Origin: Candidatus Omnitrophota bacterium
GTDB taxonomy: Bacteria; CAIJMQ01
DNA length: 64,000 nucleotides
Direction: 5' to 3'
Assembly: GCA_018812925.1 (NCBI GenBank)
Contig: JAHJCU010000005.1
Location: forward strand, 1 to 64,000
How positions within the stretch are numbered: position 1 is the first letter of the stretch; each line of letters begins with the position of its first letter. Both the position numbers and the translations under genes were made by a program. Below are positions 7,752 through 16,958 of the stretch, piece after piece. A model generated the notes under the pieces. It saw only the letters and a program-made list of their open reading frames with translations. It did no database searches and was not told where the DNA came from.

Positions 7752-8072
7752 ATCTGTTGATATCTCTATTATTTATTGGTAGCATAATAAAAATAAACTA
7801 ATATAGTCGCATCTTGCCTACCAGCGGCGGGCAGGCATCAACACATTAAGAGATGATAGCTAATTACAAAAGAGTGAACAGAAGTGTATTATTGAAAGAC
7901 CTTATCCTGTTGATAACTTAAATAGTAAACCGAACACCAAGTTTTTATTGTTTGCTAATCCACTATTGGGGGAATATAAGAGATTTTAACAGAAAAGTGG
8001 TTATTGGAAGAGTTGGTTCCAGTTCTCTAATAGAGCTTCTTGTGGTAACATTATCCTAATGACAATTTGGCA

Positions 8073-8078
8073 TATAAT
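8073..8078 (+). promoter_or_regulatory. Possible -10 box of the ABC-3C operon
   Basis: TATAAT 35 bases before the SMEK gene ATG. The best upstream -35 (ATTATC or TTATCC, 16-17 bases away) is weak, so the promoter may depend on an activator or be only a chance match. Confidence 0.35.
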
Positions 8079-8112
8079 TTTTGCATGAAATTTAAAAAGA
8101 GACCTTGGGAAA

Positions 8113-9081
8113 ATGAACCGCACCTTATATTTCAATTATATTGAAGAAAAGCTTAGTACACTTGCTTGTAGAATTGATTCAAGAGGTAAATTAAATATTT
8201 TAGATCTACATGTTCACTCTGAGAATTTCTATCGAGATTTCTTCAACAAATTGTTTGGGTGGCAATTAGACAACTTAAACAAAAAATTGCAAAATGTAGA
8301 AGCTATTGACCTGGTTGATCATGTTAATAAATTAGTCATTCAAGTTTCAGCAACCAACACCGAAACTAAAATAGAATCTGCTCTAGCCAAAGGGATAATC
8401 AAAAAATACCATGATTATACTTTTAAGTTTATTTCAATTTCTAAAGACGCTAGCAACTTAAGAAAAAAGACATACACAAATCCTCATAGTATTAATTTTA
8501 TTCCCCTAAGCGATATCTTTGATACCAAATCAATACTAGATAAGATATTTTCATTGACTGTTAATGAACAAAGGAATATCTATTCTTTTATAAGAGAAGA
8601 ATTGGGTGGAGACGTCGATGTTGTTAAGTTAGATTCGAATCTTGCTACAATCATAAATATTTTGTCAAAAGAAGATTGGGACAACCAGGGACAATCTATT
8701 TCAATAAACAGTTTTGAAATTGATCGCAAGATTACATATAACAATTTGAATGCTGCGAGGTATATAATAGACGATTATAAAATTCATTACAGCCGGGTTG
8801 ATAAGAAATATACCGAATTTGATGCTTCAGGTGTAAATAAAAGTAGTTCTGTCTTAGCAGTAATAAGAAAAGAATACATTGAAAATTTTGATGTAAAAAG
8901 TGCGGATGAACTTTTTCTTATTGTCAGAGACAACATTTATAAAAAGATACTTGAAAGTGCTAATTATGTTCCAATACCAACTGAAGAATTGGAGCTTTGT
9001 GTAAATATTCTTGTCGTAGATGCTTTTATAAGATGTAAAATTTTTGAAGATCCTAAAAATTACAATTATGCTGCTACCTGA
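8113..9081 (+). CDS. SMEK-domain protein, effector component of an ABC-3C system
   Basis: 322 residues. The N-terminal half matches the SMEK domain: a helix YFNYIEEKLSTLACRIDSRG, LNILDLHVHSENFYRDFFNKLFGW, then LVDHVNKLVIQVSATNTETKIESAL and an alpha/beta part with KFISISKDA. The C-terminal part is mostly helical, as in ABC-3C C-terminal domains. SMEK proteins occur as the effector of predicted three-component ABC ATPase conflict systems; the activity of SMEK is not established, and nuclease-like action is inference in the literature. It overlaps the next gene by 14 bases, and that one overlaps the ATPase by 10, so all three are translationally coupled. Confidence 0.82.
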   Translation: MNRTLYFNYIEEKLSTLACRIDSRGKLNILDLHVHSENFYRDFFNKLFGWQLDNLNKKLQNVEAIDLVDHVNKLVIQVSATNTETKIESALAKGIIKKYHDYTFKFISISKDASNLRKKTYTNPHSINFIPLSDIFDTKSILDKIFSLTVNEQRNIYSFIREELGGDVDVVKLDSNLATIINILSKEDWDNQGQSISINSFEIDRKITYNNLNAARYIIDDYKIHYSRVDKKYTEFDASGVNKSSSVLAVIRKEYIENFDVKSADELFLIVRDNIYKKILESANYVPIPTEELELCVNILVVDAFIRCKIFEDPKNYNYAAT

Positions 9082-9295
9082 TAATATACATCCCGAACAT
9101 AGTATTTATTATAATGGCGCAATTGTTTTACAAGTTTTGCAAGATCAGACAAAACAAAACCTATTAGACTTATATCAGAATGTAAAACAAAAGCGGGATA
9201 TGACATTTTCTGTTTTTGTATTGAGTTTAGATTGGTTGTTTTTATTAAATGTTGCAGTAATAAACAATAATGGAAAGGTTGAATTATGCTCTTGA
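9068..9295 (+). CDS. ABC-3C middle component, MC6-like
   Basis: 75 residues from the ATG at 9068 (MLLPDNIHPEHSIYYNGA). This start is preferred over the earlier one at 9044 because the family begins with LPxxxHP-like residues. The C-terminal half has RDMTFSVFVLSLDWLFLLNVA, matching the small middle components (MC6 type) of ABC-3C systems, which bridge ATPase and effector. It sits between the SMEK gene and the ATPase with overlaps on both sides. Its small size makes the family call depend partly on context. Confidence 0.78.
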   Translation: MLLPDNIHPEHSIYYNGAIVLQVLQDQTKQNLLDLYQNVKQKRDMTFSVFVLSLDWLFLLNVAVINNNGKVELCS

Positions 9296-11010
9296 AATCA
9301 TTAACTATATCAAGTGATGATAAAATAATTCGCAATATTACTTTCCGAAAGGGAATTAATTTGATTGTTGATGAAAGTAAAGGACAAATAACTGGTAATA
9401 ACGTTGGCAAAACAACGATTTTAACGTTAGTAGATTTTTGTTTAGGTGCAGATCCAAAGGATATTTATGTTGACCCTGAAACAAAGAAGGATGAATATCT
9501 ATTGGTAAAAGAATTTCTCATAGAAAACGAGGTTTTAATTACACTTGTTCTCTCTGAGAATTTAGATAATGAAAAATCTAATAAAATTATAATTGAAAGA
9601 AATTTCTTATCCAACAAAGATTTAATTCGTAGAATAAATGGGAAAAATTTCACGGAAGAAGAATTTGAAATAGAACTCCAAAAATTAATATTTCCAGATT
9701 ATCTTGCTAAAAAACCTACATTTAGACAAATTATATCTCATAACATTCGCTACAAAGACTTAAATATTAATAATACTTTGAGAACGCTTGATAGGTATAC
9801 CTCTTACGCAGAATATGAGACTTTATATTTGTTTTTATTGGGGTGTGAATTCAATGAAGGGCATTCCAAACAGGGAATTTTATCAAAATTAAAACGGGAA
9901 GATACTTATAAAAGCAGGCTTGAAAAACATCAAACAAAAACAGCTTATCAAACTGCACTTACTATTATTGAAAGCGAGATTCTTGAACTTAATAAACAGA
10001 AAGCTAACTTAAATTTAAATGAGAATTTTGAAGCTAATTTAGATGAATTAAATAAACTTAGATATAAGATTAATAAAACAAGTTCCGAACTTAGTAAATT
10101 AAATATTAGAAGGGATATTATTCTTGATGCTAAAAAAGAATTGGATTCCAGTAAATCGGAGATAGACTTACAGCAATTAAAATTAATTTATCAGCAAGCA
10201 ACTAATCGGATTAGCGGAATTCAAAAGACATTTGAGGAATTGGTTAACTATCATAATCAGATGATTGTCGAAAAAGTAAAATTTATTACAAAAGAATTAC
10301 CTAGTTTAGAAAAGGATATCCAAAGCAGAAAGGAATTTTTAATGAAGTTGTTGTCAGAGGAAAAATCTTTGACTTCTGTCATTAGTAAGAGTGATTCATT
10401 TGAAGATTTGGAAAACTTAATTAGTAAATTGAATGGAAAATTCAGACAAAAAGGAGAGTATGAAAATATCATTCGACAATTAGAAGAAGTAGAGGGCAAT
10501 ATTAAAGAACTAAACAATCAGCTAAATGAGATTGATAATGAGTTGTTTTCAGACAATTTTGAACAGATAGTAAAGACTCAGATTAATAAGTTTAACAAAC
10601 ATTTTGCTTCTATTTCTAATGATTTATATGGAGAGAAGTATGCATTAAAGTATGATATTGTTACTAATAAAAAAAATCAACGCTTGTATAAATTTAGTGC
10701 TTTCAATGCAAATATTGGCTCAGGAAAGAAACAAGGCGAAATTTCCTGTTTTGATATTGCATATACACTATTTGCAGATGAAGAAAACATTCCCTGTTTA
10801 CATTTCTTGTTAAATGACAAAAAAGAATTAATGCATGATAATCAGTTGGTTAAAATTGCAGAACTTGTTAACCAAAATAAAATCCAATTTGTTGCTTCCA
10901 TTCTAAAAGATAAACTTCCCGAAGAATTAAATAATGAGGATTATTTTGTAGTTAAACTTTCCCAAAAAGATAAGCTATTTAGGATAGAAAATTATTCAGA
11001 ACTAAGTTGA
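9286..11010 (+). CDS. DUF2326-type ABC-3C ATPase
   Basis: 574 residues of SMC/RecN-like layout. The N-terminal half-ATPase has Walker A GNNVGKTT near residue 40. Next come two long coiled-coil arms (about 210-450) rich in Lys, Glu, Leu and Asn. The C-terminal half has GSGKKQGEISCFDIAY in place of a canonical signature and FLLNDKKE as a Walker B-like strand. This is the ATPase of ABC-three-component systems, thought to sense nucleoprotein or phage structures and license the effector. It is third in the coupled SMEK-MC6-ATPase operon. The FLLND form differs from the more usual FLxHD of relatives. Complete and unbroken. Confidence 0.87.
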   Translation: MLLKSLTISSDDKIIRNITFRKGINLIVDESKGQITGNNVGKTTILTLVDFCLGADPKDIYVDPETKKDEYLLVKEFLIENEVLITLVLSENLDNEKSNKIIIERNFLSNKDLIRRINGKNFTEEEFEIELQKLIFPDYLAKKPTFRQIISHNIRYKDLNINNTLRTLDRYTSYAEYETLYLFLLGCEFNEGHSKQGILSKLKREDTYKSRLEKHQTKTAYQTALTIIESEILELNKQKANLNLNENFEANLDELNKLRYKINKTSSELSKLNIRRDIILDAKKELDSSKSEIDLQQLKLIYQQATNRISGIQKTFEELVNYHNQMIVEKVKFITKELPSLEKDIQSRKEFLMKLLSEEKSLTSVISKSDSFEDLENLISKLNGKFRQKGEYENIIRQLEEVEGNIKELNNQLNEIDNELFSDNFEQIVKTQINKFNKHFASISNDLYGEKYALKYDIVTNKKNQRLYKFSAFNANIGSGKKQGEISCFDIAYTLFADEENIPCLHFLLNDKKELMHDNQLVKIAELVNQNKIQFVASILKDKLPEELNNEDYFVVKLSQKDKLFRIENYSELS

Positions 11011-11142
11011 AAAAACTATATAGAGATCACATACAGTATAACCAATAAAAGTTTCAGCATACTCAAACTCAAAACAGGATCACATCTTACATTAACACAT
11101 TAAGAGATGGTACCGGATTAAAAAATGAGGAAATGGTGACAA

Positions 11143-12906
11143 ATGACAATGATTGTAGGTTGTCATTTTAAAGATGGCGCTGTAATAGTTGCTGATTCAA
11201 GAGTAACATCAAAGGAATTCCCAGCTGGCAAAAAGATTTTAAGCGATACAGCTCAAAAGATTATTCCTTTAGGCCTTAAATTAGCAATCGCTTTTGCTGG
11301 GGATGTCCCCTTAGCAAATGACATTATTTTTCAGATAAGAAAGCGTATTACAAAAAACAAACGTTTAAGAATACCTTCGAAAATTGCAACTGATCTGCCT
11401 AGAGTGGCACAATATTGTTATAGAAAATATAAAGAGACTAATAAGAATAGAGAATGGTCTGTAAGTTTACTTCTAGGAGCAATAAATCCCAATGGCACGA
11501 TATTATTATGGGCATATGAATCACCTTCTTTTAATATAAAGATAATTAGAGATGATTTCGTTGTTCTTGGGTCGGGGGCAGTAGTTTTCTCATATTTGAA
11601 AGAAAACTACCCAAGAATTAGTAAGACACCCAATGTTCTTAAAGACAGGGCCAATCAATTGATGATAGGGTTAGATTCTGAATTACAAAAACATGGTATT
11701 GATACTGTTGGAGGTCTTTTCCAAATCATATTACTTACGACTCAAGGTATAAGCCCAATGACTCATGGGTTTATGGATCTAGATCCGAGAAGCCCTGGTT
11801 ATGCAAAGGAAATAACAATCCAAAAAGGGAGATGGGTTCAAACTGATCTTAAGACAGCAACAGAAATTAAGTTATTTTCACCCTTAGAAATTACAAGGAT
11901 CACACAAAAAGAAGAACGGTTTTATGATTATGAAATGCCCAAAGGGGGCAAAAAAGAGCCCTTTTGGTATCTTAACTATTTCATAACATGTCTTAAAACT
12001 GAGAGAGATGTTCTAAAAACAGAATTTGAGGGAGTTTTTGCCCAGTCTGCAGCTGTCAATTACCCTATCTCTATACCGATAACGGCTTCCCTAGGTTTTT
12101 GGGGTTCTGCTGGAGATCATGAGTTACTATTTCGCTTGGATAGTAGCACAGAAATTACGACTATCCATAAAAAAGCTATTCACATAGAATATATGCCAGA
12201 ACAGTTTGAAATAGATAGTGTGCTGATGTTGAAGATTAGTGAGCCAGGTCCTGTTTTTCTTGAATGTTTAATCGATGGACAATTCCTTGGTCGTAAGGCC
12301 CTTTACTTTGGCAAATTAGCACAGTTGTCATTTAAAAATGAAAAAGAATCTTCTCTTTTCATCGAGCAATCTTTGAAAGAATTTATAGAAGAACATCGAA
12401 AATGTAATGATAGTATTCTCAATAATAGGAAAGCGATTCTTGATTTTTATGTATTATGCGAAGACTGTAATTGTGTGGGGACAAAATACACATTTCTGAA
12501 AGAAATTAAGGCTGTTTATTGGAAATCATATCCTCTATCTTTAAAATTATTCATAGCAACTGCATTAAGATCATGTAAGGGTGAGCATTCTATTCATATA
12601 GACCTGGTTAATGCAGCAACAAGGGAAACATCAAAAGTAACATCCACACATTTTACTTCTACTTCAGACTGTATTGTAACTCCAATTCTAGGGGAATCAA
12701 TTGTCAAAATCCCTAACCCAGGATTATATTTTTTAAATATTCACGTTGATGATGAATTTGTTGGGAGCATTATACTCCCTGCTGAAAACGATAAACCAAA
12801 GTATTCTTATTCTTTACTGAAAGAAGATCTTTCTCGTATTCAATCAGGAGAACTTTTGGCTTTATTAAAAAGGGCTCCCTTAAAAGGCGAAAAGTCTTTA
12901 AAATAG
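11143..12906 (+). CDS. Proteasome-beta-like Ntn hydrolase fused to DUF6941-like domains
   Basis: 587 residues. After removal of the first Met, the chain starts T-M-I-V-G and continues KDGAVIVADSR. With that Thr as 1, Asp17 falls in ADSR exactly as in proteasome beta subunits. A lysine in SDTAQKII aligns with Lys33 after a 5-residue insertion, so the Thr-Asp-Lys triad looks intact. LAIAFAGD follows as the usual Gly strand. The Ntn domain runs to about residue 230. The rest looks like two beta-sandwich repeats of DUF6941 type, marked by EPGPVFLECLIDGQFLGR and NPGLYFLNIHVDDEFVGS. No signal peptide, so cytosolic. It follows the ABC-3C operon by 132 bases, in its own unit. Substrate unknown. Confidence 0.72.
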   Translation: MTMIVGCHFKDGAVIVADSRVTSKEFPAGKKILSDTAQKIIPLGLKLAIAFAGDVPLANDIIFQIRKRITKNKRLRIPSKIATDLPRVAQYCYRKYKETNKNREWSVSLLLGAINPNGTILLWAYESPSFNIKIIRDDFVVLGSGAVVFSYLKENYPRISKTPNVLKDRANQLMIGLDSELQKHGIDTVGGLFQIILLTTQGISPMTHGFMDLDPRSPGYAKEITIQKGRWVQTDLKTATEIKLFSPLEITRITQKEERFYDYEMPKGGKKEPFWYLNYFITCLKTERDVLKTEFEGVFAQSAAVNYPISIPITASLGFWGSAGDHELLFRLDSSTEITTIHKKAIHIEYMPEQFEIDSVLMLKISEPGPVFLECLIDGQFLGRKALYFGKLAQLSFKNEKESSLFIEQSLKEFIEEHRKCNDSILNNRKAILDFYVLCEDCNCVGTKYTFLKEIKAVYWKSYPLSLKLFIATALRSCKGEHSIHIDLVNAATRETSKVTSTHFTSTSDCIVTPILGESIVKIPNPGLYFLNIHVDDEFVGSIILPAENDKPKYSYSLLKEDLSRIQSGELLALLKRAPLKGEKSLK

Positions 12907-13076
12907 TAGGATTATTCTTGGATTAACCCCCGTTAGAATTTTTATCTTCTTACGAGTAAAATAAACATTCATAAGTTTCAATTACCAATTAGGTATACTC
13001 TAGGATGAAAAGTTAAAATTGCTTCTGATTTTGGGAAAAATAGAAAGGATTCTAGTCTTTATAAAGCATTTCTTAT

Positions 13077-14549
13077 ATGAGAAATAAACTCCTCACAAAA
13101 TCCAATTATGTAATCGGTCTACAGTGCCCTAAATACCTGTGGACTAAGCTTTACGAAAAAGAAAAAATCCCCCCTTATGATGCTTCTACATTGCATAGGT
13201 TTGAAGAAGGACATTTGGTTGATAAATTCTCAAGAGACTTCTTCCCTGCGGGTACTGATATTCCTACTGAGGATTTTATGGGTAATATCAAGCAAACCAA
13301 GGAACTTCTTGCCCAACGTAAATTAATATTTCAGGCAGGTATTCTACACGACCCGATCTATTCAAGAATCGATATCCTAAATCCCACTCACCATAACGTA
13401 TGGGATATTATCGAAGTTAAAAGTTCGACTAAAGTAAAACCCGAGCATTTGGAAGATGTTTCTTTTCAGAAATATTGTTGCGAGAAGTCAGGATTAAAGA
13501 TTGGAAGATGTTTTCTTATGCATGTAAATAATGAGTATATTAAACAAGGCGAAATTAACCCTAAGGATTTTTTTAATTTAGAAGACATTACTGCTGAAGT
13601 TAATGCAGCAATGCTAGGGATAGAACAAAGAATCGATAATATGCTTAAGACTATTGGTTCCGAACAATCTCCTGACATATCTATAGGCAAACATTGCAAT
13701 AACCCATATGAGTGCCCTTTGAAAGGATCTTGTTGGAATTTTCTACCCCCAGGGCATATTTTTGAATTATATTATGGTGGTAGCAAATCATTACAATTGT
13801 TTGGAAAAGGCATTCATTCTATAAAAGATATTCCAGCAAATGTTCCCTTAACTGAGCGACAAATGATCCAAAAAGAATGTGAATCAACCGGAAAACCTTA
13901 TATTTCTGAGATCAATATTAAAACATTTGTGGATGGACTGGATTACCCATTACATTATTTAGATTTTGAAACTTTTGACCCCTGTATACCAATTTTTGAT
14001 GGTACAAGACCATATCAGAAAATTCCCTTTCAGTTTTCATTACATATAGTGGCAGATGAAAACTCTAAACCCCGGCACTATTATTTTTTAGCTGATGGCG
14101 TTAGTGATCCAAGACCTAAATTTTTATCTTCATTAAAAGATGTACTTGGTAATTCGGGAAGCATAATTGTTTATAACCAGGTCTTTGAGAAAACCATCCT
14201 AAAAGAGCTTGGAGAAGCTTTCCCGGATTATAAAGAATGGGTAGGGGATGTTTCCGATAGGATTAAAGATTTGTTAGATGTTTTTAAATCTTTTGATTAT
14301 TATCATCCTAACCAAAGAGGCTCAGCTTCCATTAAGAGCGTATTACCTGCATTAACCCAAATAAGCTATGAAGGAATGAATATATCCGACGGTGAATATG
14401 CCAGCCTTTCTTTCTTAGAAATGGCTTATAGTAATATTACCAAAGAACAAAAAGATAAAATTAGAGAAGATTTAAGCCAGTACTGCAGTTTAGATACAGA
14501 GGGTATGCTTTTGATTGTTAAGAAACTAAAAGAATTAACAGAAAAATAG
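13077..14549 (+). CDS. DUF2779 protein: Cas4/RecB-like nuclease plus DEDD exonuclease
   Basis: 490 residues. The N-terminal part is Cas4/RecB-like: C17 in GLQCPKYLW, D99 in SRIDIL, E113-V-K115 in IIEVKSS, and a cysteine trio in CNNPYECPLKGSCW around residues 206-218. C17 plus these three give the usual 4Fe-4S staple. The C-terminal DUF2779 part starts LHYLDFETFDP (about residue 294) with the D-x-E of RNase H-fold 3'-5' exonucleases; YNQVFEKTIL and LDTEGM supply later acidic/His positions. It would cut or trim nucleic acid. The downstream PD-(D/E)xK gene follows after 10 bases. It lies among defence genes, so a defence role is likely but unproven. Confidence 0.82.
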   Translation: MRNKLLTKSNYVIGLQCPKYLWTKLYEKEKIPPYDASTLHRFEEGHLVDKFSRDFFPAGTDIPTEDFMGNIKQTKELLAQRKLIFQAGILHDPIYSRIDILNPTHHNVWDIIEVKSSTKVKPEHLEDVSFQKYCCEKSGLKIGRCFLMHVNNEYIKQGEINPKDFFNLEDITAEVNAAMLGIEQRIDNMLKTIGSEQSPDISIGKHCNNPYECPLKGSCWNFLPPGHIFELYYGGSKSLQLFGKGIHSIKDIPANVPLTERQMIQKECESTGKPYISEINIKTFVDGLDYPLHYLDFETFDPCIPIFDGTRPYQKIPFQFSLHIVADENSKPRHYYFLADGVSDPRPKFLSSLKDVLGNSGSIIVYNQVFEKTILKELGEAFPDYKEWVGDVSDRIKDLLDVFKSFDYYHPNQRGSASIKSVLPALTQISYEGMNISDGEYASLSFLEMAYSNITKEQKDKIREDLSQYCSLDTEGMLLIVKKLKELTEK

Positions 14550-14559
14550 AAGGTATATT

Positions 14560-15246
14560 ATGTCAAAGAGTAAAATAGGTAATGGATATGGTAGTGAATG
14601 TCATCTACTTCGATATTTAGGGAGACATCGTTGTCTTCTGGAGAAATACATTCTTGAAGAAATCAATTATGAAACAATAAACTGGCTTGATTTCAATTTC
14701 GATTGTCATGCTGAATGGAAAGATGCAGAGCTAAAGGGTATGGATTTCTTGGGGGATGATCTCTCAATTCAGAAGGATTGGTCTAATTTTTGGCCCCAGA
14801 GTAGAGGAATTCACAACTGGGATGCAGTTGGCAAAATCACAATTAAAGGTAATAAGGAATGGCTACTTGTGGAAGCGAAATCCCACATTGAGGAAATAGA
14901 ATCTTCCTGCGGTGCACATAATGAGGGAAGTATACAAAAAATAAAAAACGCTTTTACCCAAACCCAAAAGGCATTAGGAGTATCAGAGGAACATGATTGG
15001 CTTAATGGATATTATCAATACGCAAACCGTTTGGCAGTATTATATTTCTTGGTTTCACATGGGATTAAAGCTCAATTGCTTTTCATCTATTTCCTCGGCG
15101 ACAAATTTACTGGACGTAAATGTCCAAAGACTAAAGATGGGTGGAAATTGGCTCTCAATAAGCAAAAACAAGCTATAGGTTTGCCTGAACGTCATATGCT
15201 TAACGACTACATTCACGAATTGTTTATTCCTGTCTGTTTAAGCTAA
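14560..15246 (+). CDS. PD-(D/E)xK-superfamily protein of unknown role
   Basis: 228 residues. A nuclease-like core is visible: D88 in HNWDAVGKI and E105-A-K107 in EWLLVEAKSH, then a helix-rich region with NAFTQTQKALG and a hydrophobic strand QLLFIYFLGD. No family name recognised. It is separated from the DUF2779 gene by 10 bases and has a GAAGG ribosome site in the gap, so both should be made together and might act as a pair. No transmembrane segment or signal peptide. Could also be a non-catalytic DNA-binding relative of the fold. Confidence 0.6.
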   Translation: MSKSKIGNGYGSECHLLRYLGRHRCLLEKYILEEINYETINWLDFNFDCHAEWKDAELKGMDFLGDDLSIQKDWSNFWPQSRGIHNWDAVGKITIKGNKEWLLVEAKSHIEEIESSCGAHNEGSIQKIKNAFTQTQKALGVSEEHDWLNGYYQYANRLAVLYFLVSHGIKAQLLFIYFLGDKFTGRKCPKTKDGWKLALNKQKQAIGLPERHMLNDYIHELFIPVCLS

Positions 15247-15693
15247 ATAAACTCTACAAATTTTTTCATACCAAATCTCCAATCTAGTATAAAATCTTTT
15301 TCTTCTGCCTTAAAATACCCCTATTTTTGATCCTCGCCCCCTTTAAAATTCAAAAATTCGGAGAAAATTTTTAGCGTCTCTGCAACTTGATTTTCCTCAA
15401 TAATGAATTATCACTTACTATGATTTGGGTATGTTTTTTCTACTCATTTTTCAATCGTCTTTTCCGTGTTTTTACTGGTTTTAGTGGCTACGCAATTCGG
15501 TTTTCGCTCTAAAAATAGGTTTTAACGTGGACTGTAAATAGGCTATTTTTACCAAGTTAAACCTCCCTAAAGTGCCTCAATGTACAGCGTCTGGGCATTT
15601 ATAGGCCAAATAAAACGACTCTACATATGAATATTTGGGTAGGAAATGGGTTTGAAATTAAAAATGGAAACTTAAAATAAAAAGGAGGGGAAG
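15247..15693. other. Noncoding gap before the ParB-methyltransferase/terminase genes
   Basis: 447 bases without a supportable gene. It contains an inverted pair AAAAATAG ... CTATTTTT around 15512-15550 and T-rich tracts. In phages the packaging start (cos/pac) often lies by the terminase genes, so this gap and the one inside the trio are places to look for one; no specific site is recognised. A strong AAAGGAGGGG ribosome site precedes 15694. Confidence 0.4.
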
Positions 15694-16956
15694 ATGGAAA
15701 TAAGAAAAGTGGGTATTTCTGAAATACGGCCAGCGGCACACAATCCACGCAAGGATCTTCAGCCGACCGACCAAGAATATAGGCAGATCGAGGCAAGTAT
15801 TGAAGGGTATGGACTTGTAGAGCCCTTAATCTGGAATAAAAGGACTAAGAATCTTGTGGGAGGTCATCAAAGATTCAAAATCCTTGTGCGTAAAGGTTAT
15901 AAAGAAATAGAAGTAAGTGTAGTCGACCTTGATTTAGAGAGAGAAAAGGCACTGTCAATAGCTCTCAATAAGGTGCAAGGAAAATGGAACATGGATAAAC
16001 TATCAGTTTTAGTGGATGAGCTGACTAAAATCCCTGATTTTAATATTGAATCAATCGGTTTCAGTCCTTCGGAAATCAGCCAACTATTCGATAGATATTT
16101 AGAGCCTAAAGACGCAGACGATTTCGATTTTGAAGGAGCTCTTAATTCTATAAAAGAGCCTGTTACCAAGAAGGGTGATTTAATAGAACTAGGCTCGCAT
16201 AGGATTCTTTGTGATGATTCTTCTAATCCAGAAAACCTAAAACTATTACTAGCAGATCAGCAAGTTAGCCTTTTAAATACCGATTTTCCGTATAACGTCG
16301 ACTACTATGGAGGTAACCGTCCGCATGCTAAAGGTCGCCCTAAAAAATCTCGCCAATGGGAACGCATCTATTCCGACAACATGCAACAGGATGAATATGA
16401 GGCTTGGATGCGTAAAGTACTCGAAGGTGTCAAAGCGCATCTTAAGCCAGGTGTTGCAATATATATTTGGCAGGGTCATCGACAGATACCCCCAACATAT
16501 CAAATATTACTTGAGCTTGGGTTTCACATTTCTTCAATAGTGTGTTGGCTCAAAGAATCTGCAGCCATTTCATACGGCGACTACTCATTCAGGACGGAAC
16601 ATGCACTTTATGGCTGGCTAGAGGGCGCGTCACATTACTTTGCCGGTAAACCGGGTGAATGTAACGTCTGGGAAGTAAAACGAGACCTGACCAAGAATTA
16701 CCAGCACCCAACTCAGAAACCGGTCGAGCTTGCCCAACGCGCAATAAGCAACAGCTCTCAACGTAAAGATATAGTTTTAGATACTTTTTTGGGATCGGGT
16801 TCAAGCTTGATTGCAGCCGAGAGTTTAGATAGGTATTGTTACGGTCTTGAAATAGACTCTCGCTATTGCGATGTAATTGTTAAACGCTATATTGCCTATG
16901 TCGGCAAGGATAAAGTTCCCAGCGATCTCGTAAAACGTTATATGAAGGAGGATTAA
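15694..16956 (+). CDS. ParB-domain/DNA adenine or N4-cytosine methyltransferase fusion
   Basis: 420 residues. Residues 1-130 are a ParB/Srx domain: VGISEIRPAAHNPRK, IEASIEGYGLVEPLIWN, LVGGHQRFKIL. From about 180 comes an amino-methyltransferase: motif IV NTDFPYNVDY, later YQHPTQKP, and the SAM motif I VLDTFLGSGSSLIAAE followed by YGLEIDSRYCDVIVKRY. Such fusions are common in phages and prophage-like elements and methylate host or phage DNA. Motif IV reads DFPY in place of the expected DPPY, which is unusual for a catalytic loop. Two bases separate it from the next gene, which is followed by terminase, so the three are one operon. Confidence 0.88.
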   Translation: MEIRKVGISEIRPAAHNPRKDLQPTDQEYRQIEASIEGYGLVEPLIWNKRTKNLVGGHQRFKILVRKGYKEIEVSVVDLDLEREKALSIALNKVQGKWNMDKLSVLVDELTKIPDFNIESIGFSPSEISQLFDRYLEPKDADDFDFEGALNSIKEPVTKKGDLIELGSHRILCDDSSNPENLKLLLADQQVSLLNTDFPYNVDYYGGNRPHAKGRPKKSRQWERIYSDNMQQDEYEAWMRKVLEGVKAHLKPGVAIYIWQGHRQIPPTYQILLELGFHISSIVCWLKESAAISYGDYSFRTEHALYGWLEGASHYFAGKPGECNVWEVKRDLTKNYQHPTQKPVELAQRAISNSSQRKDIVLDTFLGSGSSLIAAESLDRYCYGLEIDSRYCDVIVKRYIAYVGKDKVPSDLVKRYMKED

Positions 16957-16958
16957 CA

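Noticed and set aside
9044-9067. Earlier start of the MC6-like gene
   Set aside because: The extra eight residues are read from inside the SMEK gene, and the family-like N-terminus begins at 9068.
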